Positions 44,343-58,016 of a stretch of 64,000 nucleotides of DNA are shown here, one piece after another. The DNA is from Theobroma cacao (taxonomy: Eukaryota > Streptophyta > Magnoliopsida > Malvales > Malvaceae). The position numbers and the translations under genes are program-made. Position 1 is the stretch's first letter; each line of letters opens with the position of its first letter. The notes under the pieces were generated by a model. That model saw only the letters and a list, made by a program, of their open reading frames with translations, did not search any database and was not told the origin of the DNA. Location of the stretch: NCBI RefSeq assembly GCF_000208745.1, contig NC_030852.1, positions 32,785,379 through 32,849,378 on the forward strand, read 5' to 3'.

Positions 44343-47300
44343 GGGTTTCAAGTGGACAAGTCCATTGTTTTTGACGTTAACTTAAAACAATTTTATTAAT
44401 TAATTTGTACAATAACTCTATTTAATTTTGCGATTTGAGCTGGCAAAGGCAGAAGATTTTTGCTGAACTTTGGATGTTTGTGATCGTGAGGTGGAGATTA
44501 ACAAATTGCCATGTTACCACTGCCCCTAACATCCATCTGTGGATCTATCTAGCATAAATTATACGGTGTGCAACAGTTTTTGATCTTAAGTAGCAATCAA
44601 TAGCATCAGCAAGATTAAGATGTTCGCATTCCATGCATCCTAGCAAATAGCATATTCAATTTCTTGAACAAAACTGATAAAATTGATTCTACAAACACTG
44701 GGTTTTTTTCCTCGTCTTCTAAGCAATGATATATAGTTAAATATTTTCTTGGTTTACTTTGATTTTTATACAATATCTTCTCTGTTCCATGCTCTTCCAA
44801 ACTAGGATAGTTACAACCGCTAACTGCTGAGGTCGACAAAAGGGATGCAGAATTACATCATTTTCTTGAATGCTAGCTTGTCACACCTTCATGTTTTTCT
44901 TCGGCCACTTTTGTTTTGTTTTAATTGCGCTATATTCCAATCTTAACTGTACCCTGCCATGGCTTGTTATGCAACAGTCAGAGCTATATCTTTTCTTTTT
45001 TTCCTTCCCTTCTAAGGTTTGTTGAAAGTTGATTTACATTACAATTGATTTTCAAGATCCTTATAGAAGTTACAGTAAGAATCCAATCCAACATCAAAGA
45101 ATGGTATCTAGTTTGGTTAACTAAAGGAACAAAAAGGTTTTTCCTTAAAAAGCAATTTTGATCTTATAGATTCTGTTTGAAAAATCCTACATATATTAAC
45201 CCATTTAGGATCCTTTCAATATATATACATCTCTGGTATAAATCTTGAAACATCACAACGCAACATTTAATGCAAGAAGCGATGCTTCATTTTGATTCTG
45301 TTATAGTCAATCCTTTATTTTCCTCTATACTACTCTGAGCTTATTGATATTTACACTAAGGTCTTTTGTTCCTATGTTTTCTGGCATGCAGATGCAGAGT
45401 CTTCCGTCTTGGCATGTTGTCACTGGAAGTTTTCTAGCTGGATTGGAGAGTCACGGGCGAGCCTAGAACCTACCATGGGCTCCACTGGAGATTCATTTGG
45501 AACTGTGCCCTCCACTGAAGAAAAGAAAAAATCAATGTAGATGATTGTCAAGACATTTTTTTTCCTTCCATTCACACTTTGTGGTGCTATCTTTTTCTTT
45601 CTACTACAGAAACTACTGATATTTAATTAAGTCAACATTACATCTTCCAACTTGAGATATGTTCCAAACAAGGGGCTAATTTATTTTCTAGCGACCTCGT
45701 GTTGAGTAATGAACTCAAACTCATTGAAAAACAAAAAAAAAACAGCTTCCCCTGTTTGCCAGAGGTCGACAACATTGTCACTATCTGTAATGCATTGAAA
45801 GTTTTGAAGTTATCTGCATTGACATCTTCCTGGTAAACTTGAGGGACAATCTTCACCTTTATTCCGTTTGACAGATGTGATTCAGTATATGAGAAGATCA
45901 AAGCAATCGATTGCAAGACAAAAGGAATAGTGTTTTACTGCAGCTTTGTAACTGTCATGGAGAATATGCTTCGCCAATATTATTAGCTAATTCTGAAACT
46001 AAATATTCCTTGGGATCTCTTGTTCAAACAAGTTAATGCAAATATATAAAAGCTATTACTTATTGCTGAAATATTCTCCAACTATTAAATGATGAAAACA
46101 GATAAGCAACAACAGAGTATAGATGATTGTTATAATTGCCTATGAATCCTGGGCTTAAGCCAAAATGTTGCAAGCAAAGCACTGGAGTTGCACTTGTATA
46201 AACAAGTAATGGAAAGGGAACCAAATGGTTGCGAGGACTCTTAAGAAGAGTTGAGGTCTAAATTTCATATCTTTAAACGGAAAACAGGGTAATTGTGGTC
46301 AGTAAATTAATTCATATTCATAATTATTAATAAAAAATTTCAATATCTCTCCGTTAACAACTCGGATAGAAATCTTCTACTTCTACTTGATATTTCATTT
46401 GATGTCTTTTTTTTCCTAATTTTGCTTCACGTATCCAATTTTATATTATTAACTAAAAATTCTAATTTCTAAATCTTAAATCTTAATATGATAAATTTAC
46501 CGAACATGTAACACAAAATTATGAAATGAACACTAAATGGAGTATCATATGAGTTAAAAGATTTATATTCTTAAAAACTCCTTATAAATAGAAAGGGATC
46601 ATATTAAAAAAATAAAATATGTAAGTTTATTAATAAGTATGGGTTCTGTTTTTTAAAAAATAAATTATAACAAAAAATAATTTAAAAAATTATCACCATA
46701 CTTAACTAGTATGTATGGGCATTTGTAAATATTTAATTTCCTAAACTAAAGTAAATGGAAAACTCATTCAGTGTAATGAAGCATGATTAAGAGAGCTAAC
46801 AATTTAGCCGGTTTTAAGCTTAATCAAAAACCACTTGATTTTCCTCTGTTCTTCCGATAATGACTAGCATCCACTAAAAGATTTTGCATTAACTCCCCTG
46901 CCCTAAAATGAAAAGAAAACAAAAGGCATTCTGGACCAAATTCTATTTAAAAAAAAAATAGACTGATATTTCAGTTATTAAAACAAAAAACTTGGACCAA
47001 ATTCCATGATAACACAAACAAATTTAGGATATGTGGCACCTGGTAAGTATTTTGGGTGAATGCGATACTTATTCATGATCGTGGAAGAGACCTTAATTTG
47101 ATTCAAGTTAATATATCATCATCTTGTTTCCATTTTCAAACCATGCCTGAGTTTGAAAATAAGAAGGCAAACAATTAATATTATATTAATCAAGTATATA
47201 ATTAAACTTGTTCCAAATTTACACGCAAAACGCTTAATTAGTGCTAGTAGCAGAGGCAAGCAATATTATATTGCGAAATTAAAATCCAAAGCTTAGGTGG

Positions 47301-48239
47301 GCTCCCTTAACTTTAGCAAGATTTAAGGCTAATAATCCATTTTACCCTAGCAGGTTTATGGATCAACTGCTGATAACTTCATCCTATAAAAAAAGTCATT
47401 GCCAGTAATGTCAAGCCGTTAATAATTTAGCTTCTTACTTTTCAATTCTCTGTTCACATAGCTTTGTGCAAGGATTGGTGTGGCTAACTGCTTATCTAAT
47501 TAATAAAGTTACTTTGCCAATTAGTTGATCAGAGTGTTGGGTGGGAAAATCATTTCAGGATCCACAGATAAATGAAGGGTAACAAACAAAATTATCAGCT
47601 TTAAATGAATGCAAACAAACTGAAGTGTTCCATCAGTCACATCGTGAAGGGCGGTTGATTAGAAAGAAAGCTTCCACCATCAACTTTTACATCTCAGAAA
47701 ATATTCTAGCTTAAAAAAGTTTTCTTAAAAAAGTTTTGAGTTCTTTACAAAATATGTACAGAATGTGCATATGGAAGAAAATGTTCATGCCTACGTAAGA
47801 GGCTTGGGAGCCAGGACTTTTTGCGCAAAACCAATGCCTTTGTCCATTGAAAATCACATTCACCTGACCTAGTGTCGTTGGCTTCTCAGATTCACATAGA
47901 AAGTATGTATTTGTTGGATTAATTAGCTATATGAAGTTAGAAAGGAGATTGTTTGTGTTGCTCACAAAGTACGCTGTGATAATTAGAGAATTTCATGGGC
48001 CGGACCTACGTGGGCCTGATCTATTGAAGTTTAGTTCAGTTCAGGATGTTGCATTCCATTTTTCAACATGATCATCAATTCAGATCCTTTAATTTCCATT
48101 TCATCAATGGAAAGCTCATTAAAATCTATAACTATGTTAAATTTGTCACCTCAATATTCATGAATTCACTCAACTACTTGTAATTCATATCACTTTGACG
48201 GGATAAATTACTGAAATCTTTATGCTGCCCTTTGAGAGG

Positions 48240-48565
48240 CAGCATATTAAGGGTTTTGGGTGAGCAGAGGCTTTCCAGGGCCTTGATTTTTGGGTTTCTG
48301 GTTTCTATGATCTGTAGCCTTCGGCTTTTGTTTTAAGTTTGCTAGGACTCTTGTCTCTTGCTTTCAGCTTTTCTGTGTGGGCAGGTTGTGATTCTTCTCC
48401 TGCTTGTCTACCGCTTAAAACCCCTTGAGCGGTAGACCTTTTTTTATCGTTTTTTTGCTAAGCCGGTGTTTCATGCCGATGGGAGTCTCTGACAGCTACA
48501 GCTTGAGATTAATATTGACATATCGGTTGTATGGTTAATGAAATTCAGCTTTCAAAAAATAGTTT
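48240..48565 (+). mobile_element. Possible LINE-like 3' remnant
   Basis: T/G-rich text with TTTTTTGCTAAGCCGGTG near 48455 and TTAATGAAATTCAGCTTTC then A-run near 48536-48560 resembles plant LINE 3' ends. A GCTAAGCCAGTG stretch also occurs near 18265. No coding domain remains. Confidence 0.35.
48406..48437 (+). other. Perfect 10-bp stem-loop followed by T run
   Basis: GTCTACCGCT (48406-48415) pairs with AGCGGTAGAC (48428-48437) around a 12-base loop; CC and seven T follow. It could be a structured 3' end of a retroposon RNA. Function not known. Confidence 0.7.
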
Positions 48566-49211
48566 TTTGCTGTAATGTCTTGTTCTGGAGTTTTGTGCAC
48601 GAAGGAATCGTTTCGAGGTCTGCGGTGTAAGTGCTGGTTGGGAATGTATCTACTGGGGCTGATAATTTTACCATCGCTGCTTTTTCTGGACTTTCTTCAA
48701 AAGCTGAAACCGAAGGGTAGTGAATTCAATTTCGGGTTCAATATAATTTTCCCAGATTTCCCAAAATAACAGCTAGGATAAAACAAAAGTGATTCATTTC
48801 TAAAAATATTTCCGGATATAGGACAACATTATTGCTAAGGACAATACATGCATTAGATGCTAACGCTCCTGAAAAGAGATCCACATTCGTGAAATTAACG
48901 TGATATAGCCTGATTGGTTGAGAACATGGTATACCCGTCCCAGATAGATATATAATAGTACCACAAAACAGAATTGCCAGATGGGTATCATTCACGGGTA
49001 TTGGATTAACAGGCCAAACCAGATTGGTCAATCTTATGATCCAAAGAATCAACAGCGGTAAATTGAAATATAATATAGATCCTCATGCATTTTGATTCTG
49101 AATCTATAGCATCGCCGCTGCCAGCTAAATTCTAGCCAGCCTTGCTAGTTCACATGCCTAGTGTTTTGTCTTTGCCAATTATTCAAGCAACACGCTACAC
49201 TTGGTACACTA

Positions 49212-49218
49212 TATAAAC
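49212..49218 (+). promoter_or_regulatory. TATA box of the 49301 gene
   Basis: TATAAAC, 89 bp upstream of the ATG. The GTGCCCAC element of the other units is not seen here. Confidence 0.6.
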
Positions 49219-49300
49219 CCGCATTGCCTATTTCTTCATCACGAGGAAGTTAAACTTAGGATAAGTAGAACTGTTCAGACTTTGAAGAGTTTTTCTTGAG

Positions 49301-49699
49301 ATGGATTCCAAAAGATGTTCATCAACCATTCTCCTTCTCGCTATCAACCTTCTCTTCTTCACCCTTGTAAGTGGGTGCAACACTTGTGTTCAGCCTAGAC
49401 CGAACCCAAACCCTAGACCAACTCCTTCTCCTCCCACGAAAAGCTGCCCTAGAGATGCTCTGAAGCTAGGGGTTTGTGCCAAGTTGCTGAATGGAACAAT
49501 CGGTGGAGTGGTTGGAAACCCTCCAGATACTCCCTGCTGCTCGGTGCTATCAGGGCTTGTCGATCTCGAAGCGGCTGTGTGCCTTTGCACAGCCATTAAA
49601 GCTAACGTTCTTGGCATTAACATTAACATTCCCATTTCGTTGAGCTTGCTCATCAACACTTGTGGGAAGCAGCTACCATCTGACTTCATTTGTGCTTAA
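49301..49699 (+). CDS. Hybrid proline-rich protein with 8CM (DC2.15-like)
   Basis: Intronless, 132 residues. Signal peptide 1-24 ([20 protein letters not shown], then TLVSG). The linker 25-48 is short, with a CNTC pair and [14 protein letters not shown]. The 8CM starts at Cys49 and is complete: [63 protein letters not shown]. It is close in motif and gene layout to the 43805 gene (both CPRDALKLG and [14 protein letters not shown]), suggesting these two diverged after the older split from the 33916 type. Expected to be a secreted wall or membrane-wall protein of the EARLI1/AIR1/DC2.15 group; its specific role cannot be told from sequence. Confidence 0.94.
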   Translation: MDSKRCSSTILLLAINLLFFTLVSGCNTCVQPRPNPNPRPTPSPPTKSCPRDALKLGVCAKLLNGTIGGVVGNPPDTPCCSVLSGLVDLEAAVCLCTAIKANVLGININIPISLSLLINTCGKQLPSDFICA

Positions 49700-51210
49700 G
49701 CATTTTCTACATAATTTGCAGTAACTCTGCTGCAATGTTGTGTTTTTGGCCTTTGGTTTTTCCTTTTGGTCCCAGTAACTTTCTCTTGTTCCTAATTCTA
49801 TGATTGTTCAAATAACTCTTACTCTGAGATTCTATTTCTCATTGTAATTCAAGGATACTCTTTGAAACTGTCATACAGAGATATCTATGACATTCTAGCA
49901 GTCTTAATTTTGATAGCTATCAATGAATTAATGCTTCTTCCAACTAATAATTTTTTGATTATGAGTTGTAACTATATATATCAGATAATTATAGATGCAA
50001 AAGTACCCCCGAAACTCTTTAACAAACATTAAAGATTAACACATATTGCAGTATTTGACACGTTTTATCTTGTGAAGAAACATGGCACAATCATCAACCA
50101 CTATGATTGTTGAACCGTATGACTTAAAGCATCAGACACTCAGTGTGTTATCCAATATGATTTTAAGCAACCCGTGAAGACAACAAACTAAAAGAATTTT
50201 ACGAATGAATATGATTTTCTGTTGCATCCGTGACAAGATTCTGTGATTTCTTTCAAAAAAAATGTTGATGTTTAATGCAAGTTGCAGCTTATGAAATCAT
50301 TATTTCAGAGAGAAGTGGGAGGACAAAGATCTGTTTGCGAATAAAATATAGTTCATCTTTCCCAAATGACTTTTATTAGGGTTAAAAAAGAAACAAACCA
50401 AGCGTGAGTGTGAACTCAGACATCAGCTCGTGAGAGAAATCCGGTGCTTCTCACCTTGTGCATCAACAGTTTGATATATACTGCGGAACTAAAAGATTCA
50501 AGTTTCTAATCGAATTATGATTCGGATTTCATATTAGGCTAAACCATTCTGGCTGGAAGCAGCAAAATACGTAAGCAAAAATAGCTATCACGGTCACATT
50601 TCACAAGTCATCGTTTACTAAATTCCCCCTCCAACTCTTCCAGGCTTGTCAGCTGAACGTTCTTGTTTTGGGCCTTGTATTCAATTTTGTTATGCAACCA
50701 AAGGCATAACATAGTCATCTGCCCATTATTACTGAATTAGCTCAAGCCTCCATCAAAGAACTAACAACGTAAACACAACTTATGAGGGGCCATAATTTTC
50801 CCATGAAACTGTAGGACCCGTTTCCTAACTTTACGAGGCCCCAATATTATGGGAAGTGTCATTTGCTGTACGACACTTGGACCCAAATAGAATCATGGAC
50901 ACTACATAAGTCATAAAGATGGGTTGTCTTGGCCCATGTTCAAGGCCCATCAGTGCCTTTACATCTTCTAGTTGGACAAGTTTTTCGCTTTTGCACATGA
51001 CAAGAACACAAGTCATGCCGTTAGATTACTACACCTAGCTAGCTGGCTTCTCCTTTTCTTGACATTTTCAATTTCATAAACTCGTCCAAACTAAAAATAA
51101 GCTAAAAAAATCCCATTTGTACAAGAAATTCGTTCAACTCTGACGCATAGAAATTCTCAAATGGATAAATTAATTCAAATTCAACCTAAAATAATTTGCA
51201 ATTCCTTGCC

Positions 51211-51700
51211 TGTGAAGCGAAAACTCGAATGTTTCACCTCTTTTGATCTTTCATCATCTTTCTTCGATATCCCACGTATACGTGCATGTCAAGTTAAAAT
51301 AGACAGCCTTTACCAATGTTTGCAATAATTTTTGTTTCTTTTCCTGTCAAATCTCTTCAAAGGCCTCACCTGCAGTATCATATTTGGGAAGCGAAAACTC
51401 GAGAGTTTTTTGAGATCTTTCATTTTCCTTTGATCATCACTGTTTTCCAACTTGCAATGTGAAGCGAAGAAGCGAGAGTTTTTTTGAGATCTTTCATTTT
51501 CCTTTGATCATCACTGATTCCCAACTTGCAATGTGAAGCGAAAACTCGAGAATTTTTCTCCTTTCATTTCTCATTCACATCCCATCCCAACCCATTCATG
51601 CCCGTGAAGCGAAAACTCGAGACTCTTTTTTCTTTTTTTTTTTTTTGTTCCCTTTAATTAATGTCCACCCATTAATTCATGGCTGTAAAGTGAAAACTGG
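51211..51700. repeat. Minisatellite with GTGAAGCGAAAACTCGAG core
   Basis: Six occurrences of the core or a variant start at about 51212, 51386, 51459, 51533, 51603 and 51684. The central copies are separated by about 73 bp and share TTGAGATCTTTCATTTTCCT, TTGATCATCACTG and CCAACTTGCAAT. The outer copies share only the core, so the array is decaying from its ends. Confidence 0.85.
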
Positions 51701-54700
51701 AGCAAAGGTGAGAAAAATTTAAGTCATCCCTTCAACTCGTATCACGTTTATCACATTTTTTCCAAGCGTTGTCGCTATTGGTTTTTTCCATTTCTTCCAT
51801 GTTTACCTTTTTTGTTTCTTTGATAAAATAAAAGCCACCTGTTGATGGTGGGGGAAGGTTTGGAAAAGATTTCCTCCAGCTAGGGTCATGCATTCCACTT
51901 TCTCTGTTTCCAGTCCAACTTTTATAAGCCACTTAGCCTACTTTTCACACTCTCAACCCTCAATGTATGGGTTTTATTCATTAAAACAAGATTAATTAAG
52001 CATGATTTCAACACAATGTGACCAACTTTATCATCTAAGATAATATAATTAAAGAATATAGCGAAGCAAAAATGGATCTAAATATCCCAAAAGGTAAAAC
52101 CAGTACATTCCCAACACATGGGATCACGCTTAATCATACAGAAACTGTTGTTGTGTTCGACCCTCCAATTATTGTCACTTCCCCCAGTTGTCGACTTCCT
52201 CAATTGGAGGCGTTAGCTTGAGCAGTATCTTCTATTGGTATCATTTCTATAATTGAATAATTAAAATATCCCATTCTAGAAGCTGACAAGGTTCCTGGAA
52301 TTAATCAACATTTGATTTGTTGTTCCTTTTCCTTTTCGTGATACCAAGAGTCCTTTGCAAGTAAACTTTGGGTAGTTTATAAAGACCATCTTCCAAGATA
52401 CTTACAAGTTACAGATTGTATAAGTAAATGAATATTCATATAATATACTTCATCGCTTTACAACCCTATAGACTCTAGCCTCTCAAAGTCGTAACTCTTA
52501 CGGCATGGCCCTATTTAAAGAACTTTAAATGAACAGACACATAACACGTTCTAGTTTTGAAAATTTACTTTATATAAGGGCGAAATAAATTATGTCCATT
52601 CAATTATAATTAAGAAATTAATACAACTACAAAATAGACATGTAATAATCTTATAAATTCATTTTGAATGCATAAGACAATATAATCTTTCGATTTTTTG
52701 CCAGCAAGTAATGTACATCAATAAGTCAAAATAGTGTGTGGCAAGATAATTTAGTTGGCATTACATCTTCAAAATGAAAATTAATTCTAGGGTTAAACTC
52801 CTAGTGCCAAACGCTTTCTTTTCTTTCCTACATTTGATCATACTGCCACGAAACTTTCAACAAAAGAACAATACGGCAAGATCAAAAAACATCCCGAAAA
52901 GCCAAAAAAACAAAACACCAAAGCGCCAAAGTGATGATCATGATACTGATCAAACTTATCTGGTTTGTCCACAATAGCATTAAATTTAATCTCCATCGTC
53001 GCATTATATTCAAAAACAATATCATGAAACATTAATAGAGAGATCTAATCTAATAACTTAACTACATAGCAAACTAAAATGCATTTGCCCTTATAATAAC
53101 CATCTAAATGAGTTAGCATGTTAACTCATGATCAATCAAACAATGTAGAAAGAACGCGATAAGCATGTCGGTTTGATTGCCACGTCAGAGATGACATCGT
53201 GTTTGTTCCAAAAATTTTGATGCGTGGTTGATGATGAAACCTTGGGTTACCCTAATTATGACCCAATACTTCTTTTAAATGCATTTGTAATGTAACTTCC
53301 TCTCCTTAGCATTTCTGTCTCTCAACTTGCTGCAGTTAAATTATTTGATAATGTTTGACTTATAAGAGTTTGTGCCGTCCATTCGTGGATTAAGCTATAG
53401 GCTATCATTCAAAACCATAGCATGTTTTCAATAGACAGAAACATGGGGCGACCCTTTTTTTTTTCCTTAATAAAGAAGTGGCCTAGCAACCAACCATCAC
53501 CTTACACGTGGACTGTTTCACTCTCTCTCATCTATTATAGGACTGTTTTAGTGAGAAAATCAGCGTACCTAAGTGGTTTATTATATTCCGTTTTGAGCTT
53601 TTTAAACAGCTATATTTGAGCCACTTGTCACATCTTGTCTAGTGTATTGGCTCTTGGAGAACTTGAAGGAATACATGGAATGAATTCTTTATTCTACTCG
53701 GTAGTCATTACAATCCTTAATAATACAAACATTAATACTTTATAGTATGAATGTTATCCATTTCTGACCTTTTCTTACCTTTCTTGGGTTGGGGAGGGGA
53801 TTCCTTTGCTTGTCGAAATGAAAAGTCCATACAGCAAAAAAACAAGAAAATAGACGTAAGCTTCCCAATTTTTATTCTTTCGATTGCACCCCAAAAGCTT
53901 AGATTATATCCTTAATCTTTTTCTACTAAAATAAAACAAATTAATTAAGTATATAAAATTTTGATAGCATGACACTTAAAATTCAATGGAATTCACATAT
54001 TTTTCGAAAGGATTGAACAAGAGCTGAATCTTGTCACTTTCATCATCACCGAAACCAAAATGAATTCTTTTTCTTTCTTTATAATTATTGAATGGGTTTG
54101 CACTTGCATTTTGTAATTATTGATAGATACTTCCCCTAATTTATGAACTAGAAGATGCATTATTTACCCTATTTCTTAAGTAGGAGACAGTCTGTAGTAT
54201 TGCATCACTTGGGTGTAGCTAGAGGCACAAAACTATTGATTACAGATCCTTCCAAGCAAATTTCGTAAGAAACCCAAGTGGGCTCATCGCCTTATAATTT
54301 GATTCTTTGATTTTAATGGTGTATGAATTTTGTTTGACTTTTCCCTCAAAATATCATTACAAAATAGTATACACCCACTTATATATATCATATCTCAACT
54401 AATAGGGCAATAATTTTGATTGAGCAACAAATAGTTATAAACCCTCAATTAGCAAAATTTTCTGGAAAGCCAGCCAGCTTACTGATTCTTTAGAATACTT
54501 ATTTTATCACGAATCCAATTGCAACAGGAAACCTGGAATGTCCAGCGATTGGGTGTAGGCCACCGTATAACTGACCAATGTGGTCTATTCTTGACTTTTT
54601 TAATTTTGTTTGGTTGATGCCCATTCATATTTTTCTTGGTCAACCCCCAGGGTTCAATCAGTGCATTTATTTTAGAAATTTTTAGTGGCGGAAAATCGAC

Positions 54701-55108
54701 CCCAAAGCCCCATGTAGAATCTTGGGAATCAGACGTGTCGCGTGTTGGAATTGTAGGGTAGCTTCTTCCTTTGGCTACCTACAACTTCAAATGCGACCAT
54801 TCCAAAATGCAAAAACCACTCTAAATAAAAATACATTAGAGGAAAAATTTATACAGAGACAAAAAACTTAGCGTTAGAATGGAAAATGAGAGGTTTGTTT
54901 ATATTTCACATCGGTCAGTATCATTACTATTTATATATTATATAGGTCTTTCATTTGCAATTTAAAACCCAAATAGGGGGTTCATTTTATCAATTTAGCA
55001 AACGATAATCAAATTCCAAGAAGTAGGTAAATGATATTTTATGTATATTATATATAAAATTTGAATAGTATTAAATTGTTTCAACTATATATAGATTTTA
55101 GACACACC

Positions 55109-55180
55109 CATTGCATATTAATTAATATATGGTAATGAGCCATTGCATATTAATTAATATATGGTGATGAGCCATTGCAT
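55109..55180. repeat. 32-bp tandem repeat
   Basis: CATTGCATATTAATTAATAT plus ATGGTAATGAGC occurs at 55109 and 55141; a third start (CATTGCAT) at 55173 breaks off. The two full units differ by one base. Confidence 0.9.
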
Positions 55181-55699
55181 GTTAAAAATTTGATGCATAT
55201 ACATCTGGCAAGACATAAAATTATACAAGTTTTGCTTTGAGATTATAAATTTATATAATATTATTTTTTTATAATTAAAAAAGAAGAATTTAAATTTTAT
55301 TTTTTAGAATAAAATAATCATGCACCAATCGATAAATTAAATGTTCGAATGTAAATTTATGTAATAATATTTAAATAAATTAAAAATATATATACATGAA
55401 AATGGAGTTAGAGCTAGCACCGTACTTTTCAAACTTTTACGTAGAGATATACAAATATTTCCTTTTCTGTGGAAGTCGTGGGTAAGAAACAAGGTCGATG
55501 CAAAAAACAAACCGCTCACGAGGAACCCTGCACAGCTTCACGTGGACGTGCGGGTGCACCATTTCTTTACCTCTCTGATTTCAACCCGTCCTCTAATCAC
55601 GTCAAAAGAAGTGTTCTTTTTCCATAACAAGGTAAAATCCAACATTATCTGCCTCAGCATGTTGGATACAATAATGTTTCTCTTTTCATGGTCTTCATC

Positions 55700-55719
55700 A
55701 TATATATATATATATATAT
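55700..55719. repeat. (TA)n microsatellite
   Basis: About ten TA units followed by a T run. Confidence 0.9.
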
Positions 55720-57895
55720 TTTTTGTTAAGCCCAATAATTGCTTTTTCTGACTTGCATGCATGCATCAATACCTGACCAGAGAACATTAATCATTCAATC
55801 GGTTGGGCTTGAGTATTAATTTCTTTCAGAGCTACCCGGCCGGTATTTATTGCGAGTTAATGATCAGAGAGAGAGAGAACAGGGCGTGTCGAGAATCCAC
55901 ATTAGGAACTAGTAAGAAACATGACAATCACCAGCGAAGAAAGCTTTTACTAATTAGCTTAGCCGATTTATATTGATTGCACCAACACCGAAACAGAGAA
56001 GAAAAGAAAACCATGGGCATATATTTTGTGGTCGATCCACCCCTATACATCTATAAACAATGAGGTTAAACCCTTATCAGAGATTGGAAAGGTCAGTTTT
56101 CGTTAGTAATGGCTTGCAGGTGGGCTCTCTGATCAAAGGAAGCTCTCTATCCCTCTCATACATTTAAATCCATGGACACGTATTTAAATCAAAACGCCCT
56201 TCTACTTCAGTTGGTCATTGGTGGCTTGACAGGTTTCATTTCAAGGGAAGTATTCAATGACAACACGCCATGTTAAATTTTTGCTATTTCACATCAATAT
56301 GGGCACATTGTCAGTGCACATCATACAATATTTTCATTATTTTCTTTTTGGAAACAAAAATAAATTTAAGCAATTAGATTTGGAACGTGGGATAGAGAGC
56401 TTTATTTTAAATTGTCAGTGCACATCATATAATAATCCTTCATTCTCTGTATTCCATGTAAGTATGAAACGGATTATTCTTATTTGACAATTTAGATTTA
56501 ACTCAAGTGCTAAAAATGAGATAAGAGTAGAATAAAAATTTTATAATAAAAATAAAACTCTACTTTATGCCTTTTTGAAAAAAATTACTCTCTAACTTAA
56601 AGCTATAAGTGTGTGATGATACTATAAAAACAAATACAGAGAAACAATAGGAAGTAGGAAAGCTGAGTAATAGAATACAAAAGAAAGAAAAGAAAAAAAG
56701 CAGTGAAATGTGTAATGACGCATTGGTGACACACTCCAGGGTGTTGGGAGTTCGGAACTCGGGACAGAGAGTTCGATCACCACTCTTTTAGGATATGGAT
56801 ACAAAAGCATGGGTCCCCATAATGCGAGATATACAGTAAACCCATGCCAGTAGGCACTAGGTGGCTAGAAAATTGCTTTTGACCTTCTATTTAATAAAAG
56901 AAAGGAAACTTTTTTCCGGTCGGGAAAATTGGGTGGTGTTCATAGCATAAGCAATTTGAACCGTTAACCAAAAAGATTTTCCAAAGGATCTTTTATAACA
57001 ATTTGTGATGATTAACGTTTGGGAGAGGAGATCGACAAATTAATGTTGCTTTTTGTGTTACTATTAATAATTGTTAATGTGAAATTTGAAAACTTTGTAC
57101 CCTAAGATTAAAATAAGTTATTTTTTTGGGTACAAAGATTAAATTAAGTAATTATTATGCCTTTCCAAAAAAAATTAAGTAATTATTATAAAGCCATTGA
57201 AGACACCCAATCATTTTTGGTGTCCTGACTCCCTCATTCTTTGCCGTAAAAACTTAAACAAGAATATAAATTGAAGATTCAAATTAAACGTAATTTAAAT
57301 GGATTAAGCAGGCTTAGCACAATTAGAATGAATATCGTTTTATGATGAAGAATATAAAATTGATAGATGTAAATTTAGATGTATAATGTCATATTTATAA
57401 TTTTATTGTGTGAAATTAGTAAGAAATCAAATGGAACTTTATTGTTTGTCACAGTTTCATCATTTTTCAATTCAATTTATTAATTTTCTATCTCAAAAAA
57501 GTCGAAATTGTCATACGGCTTTTATTTTTTTAATGCTTTAAATACTTTTATAATACTATTTTCCATGCTACTTTAAAATACCATTAAATAAGAGAAATTG
57601 AATTTCCTAGGACGACGTGGACACAAACAATGGAGAGAGACCTCTTGCAAGAAATAGGGAAAAAGGTGAGCTCCCTTACCCTCACCTCTTTTAACTCTTT
57701 CTTTTCGCCTCAGCCGACCTTTCTCCGCTTAACCATGGTTCCACATTCCAACGTCCCAATGGAGAGGAAGTATTAATCAATCATTTTAGCTCCGCAATTA
57801 AATAATAGCAAAGCCAATCAATCTAGGCTCCAGGTGCCATTTCCTCTCCAAATGGACTTCATCTCACCTGAACACAAACCTCCTTCACTCCTCTC

Positions 57896-57903
57896 TATAA
57901 ATA
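57896..57903 (+). promoter_or_regulatory. TATA box of the NPF6 gene
   Basis: TATAAATA lies 121 bp upstream of the ATG at 58017, within a CT-rich promoter context typical of dicots. Confidence 0.7.
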
Positions 57904-58016
57904 CCCCACCAGCCTTTGCTCCCTTCCCAGAAGTATCTCTTTCCTTTCTCAGCTCTACTTAATTAGCAAACCCCAAGCATTCTTCAATTAATTCTTTTTC
58001 ACCTTTATATCAAACA

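Larger units (their letters stand above)
44343..49211. other. Intergenic region, mostly featureless
   Basis: No recognisable gene in 4.9 kb. Short frames at 44615-44839, 45638-45916 and 48575-49052 lack any family match. The stretch 48240-48565 is T/G-rich and has the look of a LINE 3' end, with a 10-bp perfect hairpin at 48406-48437. Confidence 0.45.
49700..57895. other. Large intergenic region without recognisable gene
   Basis: Over 8 kb without a protein that I recognise; the frames are short and AT-biased. It holds minisatellites at 51211-51700 and 55109-55180 and a TA repeat at 55700-55719. GTTCGATCACC near 56770 recalls a tRNA B box but no cloverleaf can be drawn. The last few hundred bases are the NPF6 promoter. 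Confidence 0.45.

Noticed and set aside
56700..56800. GTTCGATCACC resembling a tRNA B box, possible tRNA or SINE head
   Set aside because: No matching A box at the right distance and no cloverleaf or acceptor stem could be drawn.
57631..57666. ATGGAGAGAGACCTCTTGCA... ending AAG/GTGAGC, possible small upstream exon of the NPF6 gene
   Set aside because: It lies upstream of a good TATA box (57896), and the NPF6 ATG at 58017 already gives a full-length protein.
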